Shown: piece by piece, positions 54,259 to 62,970 of the stretch
Numbering within the stretch: the stretch's first letter is position 1
Layout: every line of letters begins with the position of its first letter
From: Bacteroidota bacterium
GTDB lineage: Bacteria; Bacteroidota; Bacteroidia; Chitinophagales; LD1
DNA: 64,000 nucleotides
Reading direction: 5' to 3'
Assembly (NCBI GenBank): GCA_018267365.1
Contig: JAFDYQ010000012.1
Coordinates: 1 to 64,000 of the forward strand
The notes under the pieces: generated by a model
Told to the model about the DNA's origin: nothing
Seen by the model: only the letters and a program-made list of their open reading frames with translations
Databases searched by the model: none
Position numbers and translations under genes: made by a program

Positions 54259-55287
54259 ATGCACCAAAGAATAGAGCAAAGGATCCATCATTTGGTCGCT
54301 CTGGCAGACAAAATGATGGACAGTGAACTGCTGGAAGCAGTGGTAACCCGCACAGCCACGATCAATCCTTTTTTTACAACTGATTTTATCCATGCTGCCA
54401 TCAGGGCTATAGCTGAAGAGATGCTGGACCGGCAAAAACTAAACACCTGGCTCGCAGCCTATGATCTGCCGGAGCATGACGCCGCAGCTACGGTGGGTAT
54501 CATCATGGCGGGAAATATTCCACTGGTCGGTTTCCATGATTTTCTATGCGTATATATACTGGGAAATCCAATGCAGATCAAACTCTCCGGCAAAGATGAC
54601 TTGCTTTTCCCGGTAGTCTTTGATATGCTGTGCAAACTGGATACCTCGCTCCCGACTCGTGCACAGATCGTAGAGAAACTGCATGACTACGACGCAGTGA
54701 TAGCTACCGGAAGCAATAACAGCTATCGCTACTTTGAATATTACTTTCGCGATAAACCGAAAATACTTCGCAAAAACCGCAACTCAGTGGCTGTGCTGAC
54801 TGGCGGGGAAAGTGATGCCGATCTCGCAGCACTCGCAGATGATATATTCATGTACTTTGGGTTTGGCTGTCGCAATGTATCAAAGCTCTATGTACCCGAA
54901 AATTATGATATTACAAGGTTGTTTCCGCATTTTGACAAGTATCAGTGGATGTTTCATCATACTAAATACATGAATAACTATGACTATAACAGGACTATCC
55001 TGCTGCTCAATAATACGCCTCACCTGGCCAATGAGATAGTGATGATACAGGAGCAGTCTGCAATAGCTTCACCCGTTTCCATGCTGTATTATGAAAGATA
55101 TAGCGACTTTACCAGTCTGAAGGAAACGCTGCATGAGCAGGGCGATCATATTCAGTGTGTAGTGGGTCCGGATACGATTCGACCATTGGTAGATTTGGAT
55201 ATGGTGCCTTTCGGCGCTTCACAAAAACCGTCGTTGGTTGATTATGCCGACGGTGTAGACATTTTAACGTTCCTAAAAGGCCTTTGA
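54259..55287 (+). CDS. LuxC-type acyl-CoA reductase
   Basis: This 342-residue protein of the LuxC/acyl-CoA reductase family has an aldehyde-dehydrogenase-like fold. It shows GIIMAGNIPLVGFHDFL near the nucleotide site, IKLSGKDDLLFP, DAVIATGSNNSYRYF, ILRKNRNSVAVLTGGES, and the active-site Cys in YFGFGCRNVSKLYVP at about residue 207. These enzymes reduce fatty acyl-CoA to the aldehyde with NAD(P)H. In other Bacteroidota a ferredoxin gene is often adjacent; none is here. The neighbourhood includes a ceramidase-like gene, so lipid metabolism is a reasonable context. Confidence 0.9.
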   Translation: MHQRIEQRIHHLVALADKMMDSELLEAVVTRTATINPFFTTDFIHAAIRAIAEEMLDRQKLNTWLAAYDLPEHDAAATVGIIMAGNIPLVGFHDFLCVYILGNPMQIKLSGKDDLLFPVVFDMLCKLDTSLPTRAQIVEKLHDYDAVIATGSNNSYRYFEYYFRDKPKILRKNRNSVAVLTGGESDADLAALADDIFMYFGFGCRNVSKLYVPENYDITRLFPHFDKYQWMFHHTKYMNNYDYNRTILLLNNTPHLANEIVMIQEQSAIASPVSMLYYERYSDFTSLKETLHEQGDHIQCVVGPDTIRPLVDLDMVPFGASQKPSLVDYADGVDILTFLKGL

Positions 55288-55352
55288 CCTTGCAGTATTA
55301 TGTATTAGTCCGTATTTTCATCTGATTATCCAAAAACACAAGTAAACCAGTC

Positions 55353-57035
55353 ATGTACAAAAAACTACTTTTTGCTGTGCTTTGTATGCCTGTTTCGGTA
55401 TTTGCCCAAAATACCTATGACATGGTATATACGACCCTGAATACGAAGTGCTCTAATGCAGGGTGCCATAGCTCTACTTCTGCAGAAGCATTAAAATTTG
55501 ATGGGTCATCTGCAGCGGTCTACGCAGCACTGGTCAATCAGCTTCCTGCCAATGCCGCCTCCCTGGCCAGAAATGAGAAGCTAGTATGGGTCAATCAGCC
55601 TTACGACAGCTATCTGCTCAAGAAGGCGGCGAGCTGGCTGGATACCGATCTCGACATACCGGCAGCAGAGGCAGACTCGGTACACGTCAATGCAGGTCTT
55701 CGCACAGAGGAGGCGGAGTATATCCGCCAGTGGATCATGTATGGTGCCGGCCAGACAGGCAACTATGTAGATACGAATGTGATCCATGCTTACTATAATG
55801 ATACTGCCCGTGCGGCATTTTATCCGAAGCCGGCCAAACCGGCACCGGGTACAGGTGTGCAGATACATATGGGGCCGATCTTTGTACCCGGTACAGGTAC
55901 CACAGAGGTAGAGTATTGCCTCAAGCATGAGGTGGATTTTGCGAGTAATGTAGAAGTGACAGCTACTGAGGGCAATATGAACCCGCAGTCTCACCACTTC
56001 CTGCTGTTCCGCTTTGACGACTCCGCATCTGCGGCAGCTATGCCTAATGGCATGAGAAGGATACTGCTTACCTCCGGCAATTCTTCTTTTGACGGCAATA
56101 AGGCATTGAGCAGTGCATGGCAGACCAGCCAGACCTACTCGCTGCCTACGCAGACTGCTTTCTTCTGGCCACAGAAGACATTTTTGGATCTCAACTACCA
56201 CATGAAGAACTACACGGCTCCGGGCACATCAGGCGTGCAGCCATTTGACTTTTATCTGAATGTAGCCACCACGCCTCACCTGCCTACATCTAATACGATA
56301 GAGATGAAGACCCGTCTGGTCAATAATCCGGGCCTTATCATATTTCCTCACTCTCCTGCGGACATACCATATGCCGATGGGGATAATGGGAATGGTGAAA
56401 TGCGATACATCTGGATGATGTCATCACACACACACAAGTATGGCACAGCCTACAATCTGTATGTGAATGATCCGTCAGCGCAGCATGGCTACAGCTCTGA
56501 TACGCTCTACAATGGCGACTATGAGTATGACCCTAGCGGTGCCACACTATTTGATCGTGGTTACTATGACTGGGAGCACCCATCTGTCAAGTATTTCGTG
56601 CCTCAGCGCGCTGTAGATTTCTCTAATGGCGGCGGCATCGTAGCGCAAACTACCTGGAATAACACCGGTGGCAACCTCATCCACTTTGGCTATACTACGG
56701 CAGATGAGATGCAGCTATTCTACTATATGTATACTACCCGGATAGCAGGTGCCAATGGTGTAAACGAAGCAAAGACCAGCGACGTGAAGTTTGCAGTGTA
56801 TCCTAACCCAATGACGGATCAGGGTACTATCATGTATACACTGGACAATGCCGCTACCGTGCGCGCTTCTATAGTAGACATCACAGGTAGCGAAATAGCT
56901 ACGCTGAAAGAGGAGCGCAATCAGGCCGGCACCTATACTATGGATATGGGTGCCAAGGCATTGGCAAAGGGAATCTACTTTGCACGCCTCAGTGTAGATG
57001 GTACTAACTATACCAGAAAGTTTGTAGTTCAGTAA
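55353..57035 (+). CDS. Secreted T9SS protein: C-x4-C-H motif plus copper type II monooxygenase-like domain
   Basis: This 560-residue protein has a signal peptide (MYKKLLFAVLCMPVSVFAQ), then KCSNAGCHS (Cys33, Cys38, His39), a C-x4-C-H motif like a cytochrome-c site with two extra residues. From about residue 160 it resembles peptidylglycine-monooxygenase-type copper domains: PQSHHFLLF (about 212), NYHMKN (about 281) and MSSHTHKYG (about 357) could supply the two copper sites. The last ~85 residues are a T9SS type A sorting domain (FAVYPNPMTDQGTIM, KGIYFARLSV, RKFVVQ). Surface-exposed redox enzyme is the likely class; substrate unknown. A terminator follows. Confidence 0.8.
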   Translation: MYKKLLFAVLCMPVSVFAQNTYDMVYTTLNTKCSNAGCHSSTSAEALKFDGSSAAVYAALVNQLPANAASLARNEKLVWVNQPYDSYLLKKAASWLDTDLDIPAAEADSVHVNAGLRTEEAEYIRQWIMYGAGQTGNYVDTNVIHAYYNDTARAAFYPKPAKPAPGTGVQIHMGPIFVPGTGTTEVEYCLKHEVDFASNVEVTATEGNMNPQSHHFLLFRFDDSASAAAMPNGMRRILLTSGNSSFDGNKALSSAWQTSQTYSLPTQTAFFWPQKTFLDLNYHMKNYTAPGTSGVQPFDFYLNVATTPHLPTSNTIEMKTRLVNNPGLIIFPHSPADIPYADGDNGNGEMRYIWMMSSHTHKYGTAYNLYVNDPSAQHGYSSDTLYNGDYEYDPSGATLFDRGYYDWEHPSVKYFVPQRAVDFSNGGGIVAQTTWNNTGGNLIHFGYTTADEMQLFYYMYTTRIAGANGVNEAKTSDVKFAVYPNPMTDQGTIMYTLDNAATVRASIVDITGSEIATLKEERNQAGTYTMDMGAKALAKGIYFARLSVDGTNYTRKFVVQ

Positions 57036-57055
57036 GGTAATAAATAACTTATCTC

Positions 57056-57088
57056 AAGGCCCTCGCTAGTGCGGGGGCTTTTTGTTTT
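57056..57088 (+). terminator. Rho-independent terminator
   Basis: AAGGCCCTCGC pairs with GCGGGGGCTT (some G-T pairs) around TAGT, followed by TTTGTTTT. Confidence 0.75.
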
Positions 57089-57132
57089 AAGACGGTTCCC
57101 GCAAAATCATAAATCGGGCAAGGCAAAACATC

Positions 57133-57140
57133 TATATTAG
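57133..57140 (+). promoter_or_regulatory. -7-like box before the M20 dipeptidase gene
   Basis: TATATTAG followed by CCGCC, 18 bases before ATG 57159. Six of eight matches to TAnnTTTG, with the GC-rich run after the box that recurs in this window. Confidence 0.3.
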
Positions 57141-57158
57141 CCGCCTCAATCTAAAGTC

Positions 57159-58529
57159 ATGGAAAAACTACGATCATACCTCGAGGCCAATAAACAACAA
57201 CATCTGGATGAACTGCTTGACCTGCTCCGTATACCATCGGTGAGCGCAGATGCGAAGTTTAAGGCAGACGTACTGCGTACCGCAGAATTTGTAAAGGAAA
57301 AACTGATCGCTGCCGGTGCGGACAATGTAGTGCTGGAGCAGACCGCAGGCTACCCTGTAGTGTACGGTGATAAGATCATCGATCCTAAGCTACCCACTGT
57401 GCTGGTGTACGGCCACTATGATGTGCAGCCTGCAGATCCATATGAACTATGGCACTCGCCACCATTCGAGCCGGTGATAAAAGACGGTAATATATATGCC
57501 CGCGGTAGTGCGGATGACAAAGGCCAGATGTATATGCATGTCAAGGCTTTTGAGGCAATGATGAAAAACAACGCCCTGCCTTGTAATGTGAAATTTATGA
57601 TAGAAGGAGAGGAGGAGATAGGCTCAGAAAATCTCGAAACATACGTCAAGGCTAATACTGCAAAGCTCAAGAGCGATGTAGTGCTGATATCAGACACTTC
57701 TATCATAGCTAATGATATCCCGTCCATCACTACCGGCCTGCGTGGCCTGGCGTACCTGGAGGTGGAGGTGACAGGGCCTAACCGCGACCTGCACTCGGGG
57801 GTCTATGGAGGCGCTGTAGCTAATCCCATCAATGTACTCTGCGATATGATATCCTCACTCCATGATGCGGACCGCAAGATCAATATACCTGGCTTCTATG
57901 ATGATGTAGAGGTCGTGTCTGATGCTGAGCGGGCAGAGATGGCCAAGGCACCATTCAGCCAGGAGGACTACAATAAAGACCTCGACATGGCCGAGGGACT
58001 GGGTGAGAAAGGCTACTCTACGCCTGAGCGTGTCTCCATCCGCCCTACACTGGATGTGAATGGCATCTGGGGCGGCTATATAGGTCAGGGTGCCAAGACC
58101 GTACTACCGTCTAAAGCATACGCCAAGATCAGCATGCGCCTCGTGCCTAATCAATCTTCAGAGAAGATCACGAAACTTTTTGAAGACCATTTCCTCAAGA
58201 TCGCACCGAAATATGTGAAGGTAAAGGTGACCAACCTGCACGGTGGTGAGGCAGCCGTGACCCCGACAGATACAGTAGCCTATCGCGCGGCGTCTAAGGC
58301 GATGGAGCGGACGTTTGGCAAGACGCCGATACCTCAGCGTACTGGCGGTAGCATCCCTATCGTCACTATGTTTGAGCGCGTACTGGGCACCAAGACTGTC
58401 CTCATGGGCTTTGGTCTGGACTCTGACGCTATCCACTCACCAAACGAGCACTACGGCCTATTCAACTACTACAAGGGAATCGAGACGATACCATACTTCT
58501 TTGAGTACTTTGCTGAGATGAGCAAGTAG
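57159..58529 (+). CDS. M20-family dipeptidase
   Basis: This 456-residue di-zinc peptidase has all expected ligands: His in VYGHYDVQPA, Asp in GSADDKGQMYM, the catalytic Glu pair in IEGEEEIGSEN, Asp in LISDTS and His near the C-terminus in DAIHSPNEH. The lid domain includes GPNRDLHSGVYGG. Members of this subgroup (peptidase V/carnosinase-like) cleave dipeptides in the cytoplasm. No signal peptide. It has its own terminators on both sides, so it is monocistronic. Confidence 0.93.
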   Translation: MEKLRSYLEANKQQHLDELLDLLRIPSVSADAKFKADVLRTAEFVKEKLIAAGADNVVLEQTAGYPVVYGDKIIDPKLPTVLVYGHYDVQPADPYELWHSPPFEPVIKDGNIYARGSADDKGQMYMHVKAFEAMMKNNALPCNVKFMIEGEEEIGSENLETYVKANTAKLKSDVVLISDTSIIANDIPSITTGLRGLAYLEVEVTGPNRDLHSGVYGGAVANPINVLCDMISSLHDADRKINIPGFYDDVEVVSDAERAEMAKAPFSQEDYNKDLDMAEGLGEKGYSTPERVSIRPTLDVNGIWGGYIGQGAKTVLPSKAYAKISMRLVPNQSSEKITKLFEDHFLKIAPKYVKVKVTNLHGGEAAVTPTDTVAYRAASKAMERTFGKTPIPQRTGGSIPIVTMFERVLGTKTVLMGFGLDSDAIHSPNEHYGLFNYYKGIETIPYFFEYFAEMSK

Positions 58530-58543
58530 ATTTCTACCGTCAT

Positions 58544-58586
58544 AAACAAAATGCCCGCTATGTAGCGGGCATTTTGTTTATTTTAT
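58544..58586. terminator. Bidirectional Rho-independent terminator
   Basis: AAACAAAATGCCCGCTA and TAGCGGGCATTTTGTTT form a 17-bp stem with a TG loop, T-rich on both sides. It lies between the convergent M20 peptidase and glmM-like genes. Confidence 0.9.
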
Positions 58587-58596
58587 AACATGATCT

Positions 58597-59982
58597 CTAC
58601 GACCTGCTAAACTCCTGCAGGTCCTTCATGATCTGGTTGGCTATATTGTCGGCAGTGGTCTCAGAGTTAGACTCTGCATAGATGCGGATGATAGGTTCCG
58701 TATTGCTGCGGCGCAGGTGCACCCAGTCTTTTTCAAACTGTATTTTCACACCATCTATCGTGCTCACTTCGTAGTTGCCGTATTTCTTCTCTACCTGATC
58801 GAATAGCGATTCGATATTGACCGAGGTATCCAGATCTATTTTCTTCTTACTGATATGGTAGCTCGGATAGGTAGAGCGCAGTATGGAGGCAGTCTTGCCT
58901 GACTTGGCCAGGTGCGTCAGGAAGAGAGCAATGCCTGCCAGTGCGTCACGGCCGTAGTGCAGCTCAGGGTAGATCACCCCTCCGTTGCCTTCGCCGCCTA
59001 TCACTGACTTTTCTTCTTTCATTTTTTGCACCACGTTCACCTCGCCTACGGCAGAGGCATGGTACTCGCAGCCGTATTTCTCCGTCACATCGCGTAGCGC
59101 ACGGGTAGACGACATATTAGACACGGTGCTGCCCTTTTTGTTTTGCAGCACATAGTCCGCTACTGCCACCAGCGTATACTCCTCGCCAAACATCTCACCA
59201 TTGTCACTCACCAGTGCCAGGCGGTCTACATCAGGGTCTACTGCTATGCCGAGGTCACATTTGTATTTGCGTACGGCATTGGCCAGATCGCCCAGATTCT
59301 CAGGCAGCGGCTCCGGGTTGTGCGGGAAGTGACCCGTAGGCTCCGTATAGAGCTCTATGACCTCCTCTACGCCCAGCGCCTTGAGCAGCTTAGGCAGGGC
59401 GATACCACCGGTAGAGTTGACACAGTCTATCGCTACTTTAAACTTCTTCGCTTGTATAGCCTTTACATCCACCAGCTTCAGGTCGAGTATCTTCTGTATG
59501 TGCTTCTCTATGTAGCCGTCTTTCACAGTATAGCTACCCAGAGAGTTGATGTCTTCATATTCCACGCTGCGCTCCTCTGCTATGCGCAGGACTTCTTCAC
59601 CTGCTTTCGCAGAGATAAACTCTCCTTGTGAGTTCAGCAGCTTCAGGGCATTCCATTGCTTGGGATTGTGGCTTGCCGTGATGATGATCCCACCGCCGGC
59701 CTTCTCATCATATACTGCCAGCTCTACCGTAGGGGTAGTAGAGAGGCCCAGGTCTACCACATCTATGCCTATAGACTGGAGCGTAGCAGCTACGATGCTC
59801 GATACCATCTGGCCTGAGATGCGGGCATCACGGCCTATCACTACCTTGCGCTGACCGCTGGTCTCTATGACCCAGTGGCCAAAAGCCGAGGTAAACTTCA
59901 TGATATCTTCCGGTGTGAGGTTCGCACCCGGGAATCCCCCTATGGTGCCTCTGATACCTGATATAGATTTGATGAGGGACAA
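58597..59982 (-). CDS. glmM: Phosphoglucosamine mutase-type phosphohexomutase
   Basis: A phosphohexomutase with the phosphoserine loop IIITASHNPKQWNALK, the metal-binding VDPDVDRLALV, the sugar-binding GEGNGGVI and the phosphate-binding RRSNTEPIIRIY. GlmM converts glucosamine-6-phosphate to the 1-phosphate for UDP-GlcNAc and so for cell-wall synthesis; GEGNGG and the overall pattern favour GlmM, but phosphomannomutase/phosphoglucomutase activity cannot be excluded. The protein proper begins SLIKSISGIRGTIGG, and the only nearby start codon is TTG 59982, giving 461 residues. An extended reading to 60099 adds 39 unconvincing residues. Confidence 0.88.
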   Translation of the reverse strand: MSLIKSISGIRGTIGGFPGANLTPEDIMKFTSAFGHWVIETSGQRKVVIGRDARISGQMVSSIVAATLQSIGIDVVDLGLSTTPTVELAVYDEKAGGGIIITASHNPKQWNALKLLNSQGEFISAKAGEEVLRIAEERSVEYEDINSLGSYTVKDGYIEKHIQKILDLKLVDVKAIQAKKFKVAIDCVNSTGGIALPKLLKALGVEEVIELYTEPTGHFPHNPEPLPENLGDLANAVRKYKCDLGIAVDPDVDRLALVSDNGEMFGEEYTLVAVADYVLQNKKGSTVSNMSSTRALRDVTEKYGCEYHASAVGEVNVVQKMKEEKSVIGGEGNGGVIYPELHYGRDALAGIALFLTHLAKSGKTASILRSTYPSYHISKKKIDLDTSVNIESLFDQVEKKYGNYEVSTIDGVKIQFEKDWVHLRRSNTEPIIRIYAESNSETTADNIANQIMKDLQEFSRS

Positions 59983-60112
59983 GTGTATATTTTTTGTTGC
60001 AACAAATATCCCAAACAGGAGATTATCCTTAACTTTGGGACGACGAATGTACGAAAAAAGGCCGCTCAAAAGATGCCAAAATATAAACATAAACGGCATT
60101 CATATATGACAA

Positions 60113-60847
60113 ATGGGTGATAAGAAATGGTTTGAAACTTGGTTTGATACACCGTACTATCACCTGCTGTATAGCAACCGTAACGACGAGGAGGCCCGCA
60201 CCTTTGTGTCCAATCTCATCAGGCATCTGCATATCCCTCAGGGCAGCCGTGTGCTGGATGTAGCCTGCGGCAAAGGTCGCCATAGCCGCTATCTGGCCAA
60301 ACTGGGCTATGACACTACCGGCCTCGATCTTTCACCACATAGTATAGCCGAAGCAAAGACCGATATGCTGCCCAATCTCCATTTCGAGGTATGGGACATG
60401 CGCAAAGTGTACAGGGAAAATTATTACTCACTCGTCGTAAATCTCTTTAGCAGTTTTGGCTACTTTGACAACGAGGCTGATGACCAGTCTGCCATCAGCG
60501 CCATGGCCGCTGACCTCATACCGGGAGGCACCTTGGTGCTGGACTACATGAATCCGGAGTGCACCTCCAAGCTACTCAAGGCGCGCGATATAGTAGATCG
60601 CGGCGCTGTCCAGTTTCATTTGCAAAAGAAGCTGGAGAATGGTTTCATCGTAAAGGACATCAACTTTATAGCCGACGGGGAGGAGCATCACTATCAGGAG
60701 CGGCTGAAGATGATCAAGCCGGAGCAATTCAGAAAACTTTTTGAAGGTGCCGGACTCACTATCACGGAGGTCTTTGGTAATTATGACCTGGCGCCGTTCA
60801 AACCGGGCGAGAGCAACCGGCAAGTGATAGTAGCCCAGAAAAAGTAA
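60113..60847 (+). CDS. Class I SAM-dependent methyltransferase
   Basis: This 244-residue Rossmann-fold methyltransferase opens KKWFETWFDTPYYHLLYSNRN, a start typical of a Bacteroidota methyltransferase group, then has motif I VLDVACGKGRHSRYLA, acidic strand end GLDLSPHSI, and motif IV-like LVVNLFSSFGYFD. The C-terminal half (MIKPEQFRKLFEGAGLTI) is the usual last strand-helix unit. The substrate is unknown. The PAP2 gene follows 19 bp downstream, suggesting an operon. Confidence 0.87.
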   Translation: MGDKKWFETWFDTPYYHLLYSNRNDEEARTFVSNLIRHLHIPQGSRVLDVACGKGRHSRYLAKLGYDTTGLDLSPHSIAEAKTDMLPNLHFEVWDMRKVYRENYYSLVVNLFSSFGYFDNEADDQSAISAMAADLIPGGTLVLDYMNPECTSKLLKARDIVDRGAVQFHLQKKLENGFIVKDINFIADGEEHHYQERLKMIKPEQFRKLFEGAGLTITEVFGNYDLAPFKPGESNRQVIVAQKK

Positions 60848-60866
60848 CTTCACTCAAAAGAGAGCC

Positions 60867-61424
60867 TTGGCCCCTCAGATAGATCACACGCTTTTTCATT
60901 TTATCAATCAGGATATGGCCAATCCTGTGTTTGATTTTCTGTGCCCCATCCTGCGAAACAGATTTACCTGGTTGCCCTTCTATATCATCGGAGGCATCTA
61001 CTTGCTCTATAAGTATAAGATGCAAGGCCTGCTGATCATCATCGGTGCTGGTCTTACCATCTTGTGCTGCGATCAGGCAGCCAATGCTATCAAGTGGAGT
61101 GTGCATCGCCTCCGCCCTTGTCATCTGGAGCCGGGTGTACGGCTACTCATAGATCAGTGCAGCAGTACTTTTAGTTTCCCGTCCAATCATGCTGCTAATC
61201 ACTTCGGACTGGCTGCGTTTATTTCTATTGTTTTTCGTCAGTATCGCTGGCTTATCGCCGCGCTTATCCTTTGGGCTGCCTCCGTTGCATTTTCGCAGGT
61301 CTATGTGGGTATACATTATCCCGCTGATGTAGCTGCAGGTGCTGTGTTGGGCAGTATGTTGGGCCTTATTGTAGCTGCTATTTATGTCTATGCGGCGGCA
61401 CGCCCGCATCAGTCCGGGCAGTGA
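60867..61424 (+). CDS. PAP2-family phosphatase
   Basis: This 185-residue membrane phosphatase has the three PAP2 motifs: K-x6-RP as KWSVHRLRP, PSNH as FSFPSNHA, and the third as SQVYVGIHYPADV, in which the usual Arg after Ser is Gln. Five or six membrane helices are visible. Members dephosphorylate lipid phosphates such as phosphatidic acid or undecaprenyl pyrophosphate. The start is TTG 60867; the first ATG would remove the conserved N-terminal IDHTLFHFIN. It follows a methyltransferase gene by 19 bp. Confidence 0.88.
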   Translation: MAPQIDHTLFHFINQDMANPVFDFLCPILRNRFTWLPFYIIGGIYLLYKYKMQGLLIIIGAGLTILCCDQAANAIKWSVHRLRPCHLEPGVRLLIDQCSSTFSFPSNHAANHFGLAAFISIVFRQYRWLIAALILWAASVAFSQVYVGIHYPADVAAGAVLGSMLGLIVAAIYVYAAARPHQSGQ

Positions 61425-61442
61425 TTTATTTCATTCCTTTTC

Positions 61443-61474
61443 TTTGCAGATTGAGATAATAAGCTGGTACTTTG
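61443..61474 (+). promoter_or_regulatory. Promoter for the BBP2 porin gene
   Basis: TTTG (61443-61446), a 20-base spacer, and GTACTTTG (61467-61474) followed by CGCCGC. ATG 61501 is 26 bases downstream; a three-codon ORF (ATG CAC GTA TGA) at 61492 overlaps the start. Confidence 0.5.
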
Positions 61475-61500
61475 CGCCGCAATTTTAAAATCATGCACGT

Positions 61501-62958
61501 ATGAAGCGATTCATTACGGTAGTTCTCTCAGTGATCCTGACTTACCCTGCCACTCTCAGCGCGCAGGATGTTTACATCAATACTCAAACCACGATCAGCC
61601 CGCACGCCAAGGCCAAAGATTTTGGCAAGCGCTTCGCAGACGGACTTCTGGATCGAAGGCATCACTATGTCAGAGATACCGGCTCCGGTGAGCCCTTCGC
61701 ACAGTATGACCTGACCTGGCTGAATGGCAATGACCGCCGCCATGAGGCACTGCTGGCTACGAAGTATTTCACCGGGTCTGCTATGCTGGATATCAACTAT
61801 ACCGCCTCCGGTCATCACCCTATAGACAATACAGTAGTCGGCTCCACTGCACTGGCGCGCAATAACGAGGTAGAACTTTCACTGGCTGCCTTTGGAGGAG
61901 AGTTTAACTATCACAACGTGCGCGCTAAGCTCATGATACAATTTGGTACACGCACCACGCTGGTACCGCGCAATGATGCCAGCTGGAATCGCGGCCAGGG
62001 CGACCTCAAGACTGCCTATCGCTATCTGAGTGAGGCATATGCCGGCTATCACTTCAATGCGATGAAAGGGATCAATCTCGATGCAGGACTCTTCATGTCT
62101 TACATTGGTATGAACTCGTACTACAATGCCGAGAACTGGGTCTATCAGCCATCATTCACCTCAGACAATACGCCCTGGTTTTTCAATGGTCTTCGCCTGC
62201 AGATGTTTCCTACTACCAAGATCAAAGTAGAGGTTTGGGTCATCAATGGCTGGCAGTCTTATGGCAAATTCAACAGCATGCCCGGACTAGGCTGCCAGTT
62301 CCTCTGGAGCCCCAAGGAGTATATCCGCGTCGTGACCAATGATTATTTCGGCACGGACGTAGGCAATAATCCGAAAGCTTTCCGCTTTCACTCAGACAAT
62401 AGTTTCCAGGTCCGGCTCTTCAATAAGCCGGAGGGCAAAGTCAGCAAGGAAGCGATCAGCCTGGCTGCCGATCTCGGCTTTCAGAAAGGCGGAGGTCTGG
62501 GTGGCTTTGGCCTCCTGAGCAGTGCAGCTCAGTCAAATTTTCTTAGCGTGATGGTGTATCACCGTTTGTGGTTTGGCAGGGATCATTTTGCCTGGACCGT
62601 AGGCGGGGGAGCGATGCACAACCCTGGCCGCTACCTCGTACTCGCGCCCGGCGGAGATGCCGATCCCAACATTAACCCTCAGACAGGCCAGACTGTAGGC
62701 ACGCACCCATATTCACTCAATCCCGGCGATCCATTCGACGGATGGGACGTATCTACCAATGTAGACTGGATCCCCAATGAACTGATCACGTTCCGCCTGG
62801 AGGTAGTACACCGCGAGGCATCTGTACCATACTTTGCCGGGCATGGTGGTGTCACCTCGCCGGATGGGTATAATGGTACGCCGATACCCGCGGGCTGGGC
62901 ACCTGACTTGGTTAAACAAGAGACTAGATTTATCGCTGCGCTGTTAGTCAGGTTTTAA
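61501..62958 (+). CDS. Outer-membrane porin, BBP2 (OmpL-like) family
   Basis: This 485-residue protein has a signal peptide (MKRFITVVLSVILTYPATLSAQ) and ends in a terminal Phe (AALLVRF), as outer-membrane barrels do. Alternating strands with aromatic girdles run throughout, and LSEAYAGYHFNAMKGINLDAGLFMSYIGMNSY with FFNGLRLQMFPTTKIKVEVWVINGWQSYG (shown in part) match the putative beta-barrel porin-2 pattern. It would form a diffusion channel; the solute is unknown. Good promoter upstream. Confidence 0.85.
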   Translation: MKRFITVVLSVILTYPATLSAQDVYINTQTTISPHAKAKDFGKRFADGLLDRRHHYVRDTGSGEPFAQYDLTWLNGNDRRHEALLATKYFTGSAMLDINYTASGHHPIDNTVVGSTALARNNEVELSLAAFGGEFNYHNVRAKLMIQFGTRTTLVPRNDASWNRGQGDLKTAYRYLSEAYAGYHFNAMKGINLDAGLFMSYIGMNSYYNAENWVYQPSFTSDNTPWFFNGLRLQMFPTTKIKVEVWVINGWQSYGKFNSMPGLGCQFLWSPKEYIRVVTNDYFGTDVGNNPKAFRFHSDNSFQVRLFNKPEGKVSKEAISLAADLGFQKGGGLGGFGLLSSAAQSNFLSVMVYHRLWFGRDHFAWTVGGGAMHNPGRYLVLAPGGDADPNINPQTGQTVGTHPYSLNPGDPFDGWDVSTNVDWIPNELITFRLEVVHREASVPYFAGHGGVTSPDGYNGTPIPAGWAPDLVKQETRFIAALLVRF

Positions 62959-62970
62959 TCATCGGGCAGA

